The notes beneath the pieces were generated by a model, which was given only the letters and a program-made list of their open reading frames with translations, was not told the origin of the DNA and did no database searches. From Candidatus Omnitrophota bacterium (GTDB lineage Bacteria > Omnitrophota > Gorgyraeia > JAFGHF01), in assembly GCA_024543015.1 (NCBI GenBank), contig JAMXCY010000025.1, positions 1 to 9,588 of the forward strand: a DNA stretch of 9,588 nt, read 5' to 3'. Positions 9,001 through 9,588 of the stretch are shown here, piece by piece; within the stretch, counting starts at the first letter, position 1; every line of letters begins with the position of its first letter. Made by a program: the position numbers and the translations under genes.

Positions 9001-9588
9001 TTGATGCTACTTTTGATAAAATTGCTGCTTTGATAAGAAGAATTCATGCAAATACACAAGGTAAACTAAAGGCAGTAGAAGTATATTATCCTTATCAAGA
9101 TAGACTGAAAGGAGTAGACGACTTTGCTCAAGAAGGTAGTGAGTCTGCCAAGGTGAGATACTTTAGAGAATTAACCGAAGAATTAGGTTTATTTGCTACC
9201 GGTGGAACTGATTGGCATAGCGGAGAGAAGCATCTCCCGGAAAATAAGAGATTTGAAAATATGGGAACTGGAAGAAATTATAATTTTAATCCTTCTTATG
9301 AAACAGTATTAAATGTTCAACAAGCAGCATCTGGCTTCCAAACCTCATCTACCCGCAAAGCCCGTTTACCGGATAGGCCTCTCCAAACTTCATCCACCCG
9401 CAAAGCTTCCAGCTACTTATCATTAACTGATAGAGCTTTAACAGAGCTTCTTGCTTTGCAGGGTAGAATAGCTAATTACGATAAATTACCTCAAAGGAGC
9501 AGAAGAGCTTTATTGGGAGCATATGAGTTTACGCAAGCCCGGGCCCCGCCTTTAGCAAAATCAGTTTATGATTATTTTATAAGCCCTG
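1..9588 (+). CDS. Interior of one giant multidomain membrane protein gene (open at both ends)
   Basis: Forward frame 3 reads through 3,195 complete codons without a stop; the gene enters before base 1 and leaves after base 9588, so its true length, start and stop are unknown. Residue n of the visible part begins at base 3n. The nine copies of an octapeptide repeat, the ROK motifs and the PHP motifs all fall in this same frame, which argues against a frameshift or a read-through artefact. Order of modules: membrane helix, unknown soluble domain, membrane cluster, GT48-like glucan synthase core, second membrane cluster, charged linkers with a third membrane cluster, ROK-like kinase, PHP phosphoesterase, start of a further segment. 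Such size and mosaic make-up recall giant genes of Omnitrophota; the host assignment is inferred. No ribosome binding site, promoter or terminator can be placed, because there is no non-coding DNA. I am very sure of the reading frame and unsure of the overall function. Confidence 0.95.
96..152 (+). other. Single hydrophobic segment, probable membrane helix
   Basis: Residues about 32-50 are uninterrupted hydrophobic and small residues (core FLSIVGLLASLGILL), flanked by Lys33 before and Lys51 and Lys55 after. The length fits one membrane crossing. It stands alone ahead of a soluble domain, so it may be the last helix of an upstream membrane cluster lying outside the window. The call rests on hydrophobicity read by eye. 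Confidence 0.65.
162..710 (+). other. Unrecognised soluble domain between membrane segments
   Basis: Residues about 54-236 contain no long hydrophobic run and many charged and aromatic residues. I do not recognise the family. Visible points are a run of Arg, Tyr and Phe residues (about 95-115), a segment rich in Phe and Trp (about 137-155), a very basic stretch with three Arg/Met pairs near 160-172, and an acidic region with EYCHEDG near 187-193. Its position, just before the membrane cluster that leads into the glucan-synthase-like core, matches the N-terminal cytosolic region of GT48 enzymes, but I see no sequence motif that proves homology. It ends in octapeptide copy 1. Confidence 0.4.
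711..734 (+). repeat. Octapeptide repeat copy 1 (LQTSSTRK)
   Basis: Residues 237-244, exact consensus. It separates the unknown soluble domain from the first membrane cluster and is followed by a strongly basic stretch. The 21 bases at 714-734 are identical to those of copy 7 (7764-7784), the closest pair at the DNA level. Confidence 0.95.
852..1502 (+). other. Membrane cluster A, about seven hydrophobic segments
   Basis: By eye, hydrophobic runs fall at residues about 284-298, 310-324, 330-352, 396-414, 417-434, 464-478 and 480-500, separated by short charged loops. FKS1 and callose synthases also have a group of helices before the large cytosolic catalytic region, so this cluster plausibly anchors the following GT48-like core. 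Individual boundaries are approximate, and the segment at 284-298 is the weakest. A topology predictor run on residues 280-505 would settle the count. Confidence 0.75.
1587..3635 (+). other. Divergent GT48-like (1,3-beta-glucan/callose synthase type) catalytic core
   Basis: GT48 enzymes move glucose from UDP-glucose onto a growing beta-1,3-glucan on the cytosolic face of the membrane and extrude it. Several landmarks appear in the family's order. WRSFVRNLYN (530-539) resembles the RRISFFAQSL region of FKS1. ITPLALMINATGADTW (593-608) resembles its VTLLEYLKQLHPVEW. WANWRLGTVYKTF (706-718) resembles WASLRxQTLYRT. LDTGHRIDYEDFL (869-881) resembles IDxNQDNYLEE. LALLGSTYKVF (896-906) resembles the AILGxREYIF element. 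An Glu-Asp pair (964-965) sits where NED or SED occurs. TRGCVV (1137-1142) resembles GRGF, and APYLFNP (1205-1211) resembles APFLFNP. The family sequences are recalled from memory; no alignment was run. Identity is low and several normally invariant residues differ (for example the NQD run), so a changed donor, product or loss of activity is possible. A GT2-type processive synthase is the main alternative. Confidence 0.6.
1971..1994 (+). repeat. Octapeptide repeat copy 2, variant IQTSSARK
   Basis: Residues 657-664, with Ile for Leu and Ala for Thr. It does not sit between modules but inside the GT48-like core, after the ITPLALM...W block (to residue 608) and before the WANWR...VYKTF block (from 706). 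Related enzymes have a variable insertion there. Arg and Lys are encoded by AGA and AAA here, unlike copies 1 and 7. Confidence 0.9.
3084..4217 (+). other. Membrane cluster B following and overlapping the GT48-like core
   Basis: Hydrophobic runs appear at residues about 1028-1045, 1057-1072, 1076-1090, 1101-1123, 1166-1185, 1188-1208, roughly 1250-1303 (probably three) and roughly 1355-1405 (probably three). In GT48 enzymes a large helix bundle follows the catalytic region and forms the glucan channel; the number and placement here fit that plan. TRGCVV (1137-1142) and APYLFNP (1205-1211) lie between or at the ends of these helices, as the matching motifs do in callose synthases. The loop at 1124-1165 holds a cluster of Arg residues and HRWQ (1162-1165). 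Helix boundaries are by eye. Confidence 0.75.
4218..4583 (+). other. Charged soluble segment after membrane cluster B
   Basis: Residues 1406-1527 start with basic residues close to the last helix (KVRSLG, then several Arg and Lys). They contain one moderately hydrophobic stretch (about 1445-1460, INLFFLMHGSS) that may touch the membrane, then an acidic helical-looking run with DDEE near 1478-1481. The segment ends in a lysine-rich stretch just before octapeptide copy 3. I do not recognise a family; it may be a C-terminal tail of the glucan-synthase-like module. Confidence 0.4.
4584..4607 (+). repeat. Octapeptide repeat copy 3, variant VQTSSTRK
   Basis: Residues 1528-1535. First half of a doublet: only three codons (Ser-Ser-Thr) separate it from copy 4. 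Its two serines are encoded TCC then AGC, a switch between the two serine codon families. Confidence 0.95.
4617..4640 (+). repeat. Octapeptide repeat copy 4 (LQTSSTRK)
   Basis: Residues 1539-1546, second half of the doublet. Its serines are TCG and AGT, its threonines ACT and ACG, and its arginine AGG. It therefore differs from adjacent copy 3 at four of the seven shared codons while keeping the peptide, so the doublet is not a recent exact DNA duplication. A run of Lys and Thr follows. Confidence 0.95.
4782..4979 (+). other. Membrane cluster C, about three hydrophobic segments
   Basis: Residues about 1594-1613, 1618-1638 and 1640-1659 are hydrophobic, with Gly and Pro in the turns (GIGHSIP near 1613-1619). 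The basic stretch before it (1547-1575) contains several Lys and Arg, and a string of Arg follows the last segment (near 1672-1680: RRAIRRRR), which suggests both flanks face the cytosol or that one helix is re-entrant. I see no transporter or enzyme signature. It could belong to the GT48-like module or be a separate small membrane module delimited by copies 4 and 5. Confidence 0.7.
4980..5372 (+). other. Soluble segment with basic start and acidic middle
   Basis: Residues 1660-1790 begin with the arginine cluster after the last helix, continue as a likely helical stretch (ISIQELIEVLQDRI and on to about 1732), and then become strongly acidic (many Glu at about 1734-1752). The acidic part leads through a Gly/Tyr-rich patch into a short segment that ends at octapeptide copy 5. 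No family recognised. The charge pattern looks like a linker or docking region rather than an enzyme. Confidence 0.4.
5373..5396 (+). repeat. Octapeptide repeat copy 5 (LQTSSTRK)
   Basis: Residues 1791-1798, exact consensus. It is the only copy with CAG for glutamine. Serines are TCC and AGC as in copy 3, and the basic pair is AGA-AAG. Confidence 0.95.
5397..5795 (+). other. Helical soluble segment between repeat copies 5 and 6
   Basis: Residues 1799-1931 are rich in Glu, Lys, Leu and Ala, with heptad-like runs (1803-1850 and 1840-1870) that could form coiled coil or a helical bundle. A later part (about 1880-1905) is more hydrophobic (LLESLVPAVVPTFVSS) but too polar at its ends to be a clear membrane helix. 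No motif identifies a family. Because it is exactly bounded by two octapeptides it behaves as one module of about 133 residues. Confidence 0.4.
5796..5819 (+). repeat. Octapeptide repeat copy 6 (LQTSSTRK)
   Basis: Residues 1932-1939, exact consensus. Codons ACC-CGC-AAA-GCC at its end are shared with copy 8, and all but the last with copy 9. It opens the stretch leading to the ROK-like kinase, where C-ending codons become more frequent. Confidence 0.95.
5820..6311 (+). other. Unrecognised domain ahead of the ROK-like kinase
   Basis: Residues 1940-2103 start with a Gln/Ala/Leu/Ser-rich stretch and then become a compact-looking segment of alternating short hydrophobic strands and charged turns (for example VETVTIAFDRG, 1978-1988, and HFIGIEGILIHGPPG to residue 2035). 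It could be an alpha/beta domain in its own right or an N-terminal extension of the kinase. A string of basic residues (SKRRDNLNKG, 2094-2103) links it to the first kinase strand. The family is not recognised. Confidence 0.35.
6312..7740 (+). other. ROK-family-like sugar kinase domain lacking the zinc cysteines
   Basis: ROK proteins are ATP-dependent sugar kinases (or sugar-sensing repressors) with an actin-like fold. Visible here are the N-terminal phosphate loop VIDIGGSDIKFGI (2107-2119); a degenerate counterpart of the middle sugar-binding part (VDINGIGL, near 2240); VFNDGDALAF (2350-2359), with Asp2353 at the catalytic-base position of the usual NDxNAA motif; the second phosphate loop LSLGTGVASG (from 2373); and GEAGAVHID (2395-2403) in place of GExGH. 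PGENGNLRQYIS (to residue 2424) aligns with the usual CGxxGCLExYxS, but every zinc-binding Cys is replaced. The spacing from first loop to catalytic Asp is about 245 residues against roughly 100 in ordinary ROK kinases, because a helical, charged insertion lies at about 2130-2230. No DNA-binding helix-turn-helix is seen. Kinase activity is plausible because the catalytic Asp is kept, but the substrate is unknown. Bounded by octapeptide copies 6 and 7. Confidence 0.8.
7761..7784 (+). repeat. Octapeptide repeat copy 7 (LQTSSTRK)
   Basis: Residues 2587-2594, exact consensus, at the junction between the ROK-like and PHP modules. From its second codon on it matches copy 1 base for base over 21 bases although the two lie about 7 kb apart. 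Confidence 0.95.
7785..7802 (+). repeat. Degenerate half-copy of the octapeptide (HSSIRK)
   Basis: Residues 2595-2600 directly follow copy 7 and repeat its Ser-Ser-X-Arg-Lys end with Ile in place of Thr. This looks like a decayed second member of a doublet, comparable to the pairs 3/4 and 8/9. A chance match cannot be excluded over so few residues. Confidence 0.45.
7803..8081 (+). other. Helical segment leading into the PHP domain
   Basis: Residues 2601-2693 are rich in Arg, Glu, Asp and Gln with alternating hydrophobics (for example AAAAVLRFGEREQEG and IRDLEKIIIEEDRKR), suggesting two or three amphipathic helices. No family is recognised. It ends in WLPDNKGRR (2685-2693), the usual kind of basic turn just before the first beta strand of a PHP domain, so it may be an N-terminal extension of that enzyme. 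Confidence 0.45.
8085..9299 (+). other. PHP-type metal-dependent phosphoesterase domain
   Basis: All PHP metal-site motifs are present and in order: DLHVHTSMSDG (2695-2705), AITEHN (2725-2730), PGVEFESN (2751-2758), AHPGW (2985-2989) and GGTDWH (3067-3072). They supply the His-x-His, Glu/His, Glu, His and Asp-x-His ligands that hold two or three divalent metals in this TIM-barrel-like family. The SDG signature resembles small PHP phosphoesterases of the YciV/TrpH kind, which act on phosphate esters or nucleotide ends; the substrate cannot be read from the sequence. Between PGVE and AHPG lie about 230 residues, more than I would expect for that group. The extra part is helical and rich in Ala, Glu, Lys and Gln (about 2790-2970) and may be a lid or partner-binding insertion. 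The domain lies between octapeptide copies 7 and 8. I am confident of the fold and of an intact metal site, not of the reaction. Confidence 0.9.
9336..9359 (+). repeat. Octapeptide repeat copy 8, variant FQTSSTRK
   Basis: Residues 3112-3119, with Phe in the first position. It closes the PHP module. First half of a doublet with copy 9, separated by seven residues (ARLPDRP). Confidence 0.95.
9381..9404 (+). repeat. Octapeptide repeat copy 9 (LQTSSTRK)
   Basis: Residues 3127-3134, exact consensus. Codons are close to copies 6 and 8 (ACC-CGC-AAA end). The following residues, Ala-Ser-Ser, begin the last segment of the window. Confidence 0.95.
9405..9588 (+). other. Start of a further, unrecognised segment running off the window
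   Basis: Residues 3135-3195 are soluble and probably helical (LSLTDRALTELLALQGRI, then an Arg-rich turn QRSRRALLG). The frame is still open at the last base. Too little is visible to name a family; it is the beginning of whatever module follows the doublet of copies 8 and 9. Confidence 0.5.

Noticed and set aside
711..9404. Regularly recurring short repeat taken as a CRISPR array
   Set aside because: The copies are 24-base coding units in one frame, spaced from 9 bases to several kb apart, with variable DNA and conserved peptide. That is not a repeat-spacer array.
1..9588. Internal promoters, terminators or ribosome binding sites at module borders
   Set aside because: The frame is continuous through every border, with no gap, no convincing purine-rich site ahead of an in-frame ATG at the junctions, and no hairpin followed by a T run that stood out.

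Overview
The whole window lies inside one protein-coding gene. The third forward frame (codons starting at positions 3, 6, 9 ...) has no stop from the first base to the last: 3,195 complete codons, with neither the true start nor the stop in view. No other frame or strand shows a competing gene, and there is no intergenic DNA. The AT-rich coding sequence, the extreme length and the mosaic of enzyme modules fit the giant genes reported from uncultivated bacteria, especially Omnitrophota (former OP3). That assignment is inference, not proof.

Layout (residue n starts at base 3n). Residues 1-500 hold one membrane helix, an unrecognised soluble domain (about 54-236) and a cluster of about seven hydrophobic segments (284-500). 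Residues about 529-1211 look like a divergent glycosyltransferase family 48 core (1,3-beta-glucan/callose synthase type). Its last third overlaps a second membrane cluster that runs to about residue 1405. The helices-large cytosolic core-helices order is that of FKS1 and callose synthases. Residues 1406-1931 are soluble charged segments around a third membrane cluster (1594-1659). Residues about 2104-2580 are a ROK-type sugar kinase fold whose zinc cysteines are missing. Residues about 2695-3099 are a PHP-type metal-dependent phosphoesterase with all its metal-ligand motifs. The last 60 residues are an unrecognised start of something further downstream.

The most striking feature is a short peptide, consensus L-Q-T-S-S-T-R-K, present nine times in frame. 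It sits at almost every module junction, twice as a close doublet, and once inside the glucan-synthase-like core where related enzymes have a variable loop. The copies use very different synonymous codons, including both serine codon families, yet keep the peptide, so the conserved object appears to be the peptide. It could be a processing site in a polyprotein, a hinge or docking signal, or the scar of a module-joining process.

Working together (inference): the kinase and phosphoesterase are normally cytosolic, as is the catalytic face of GT48 enzymes, so one chain could tether sugar-phosphate enzymes to a membrane glucan synthase. If the octapeptide is cleaved, the gene would instead be a bacterial polyprotein releasing them as separate enzymes.
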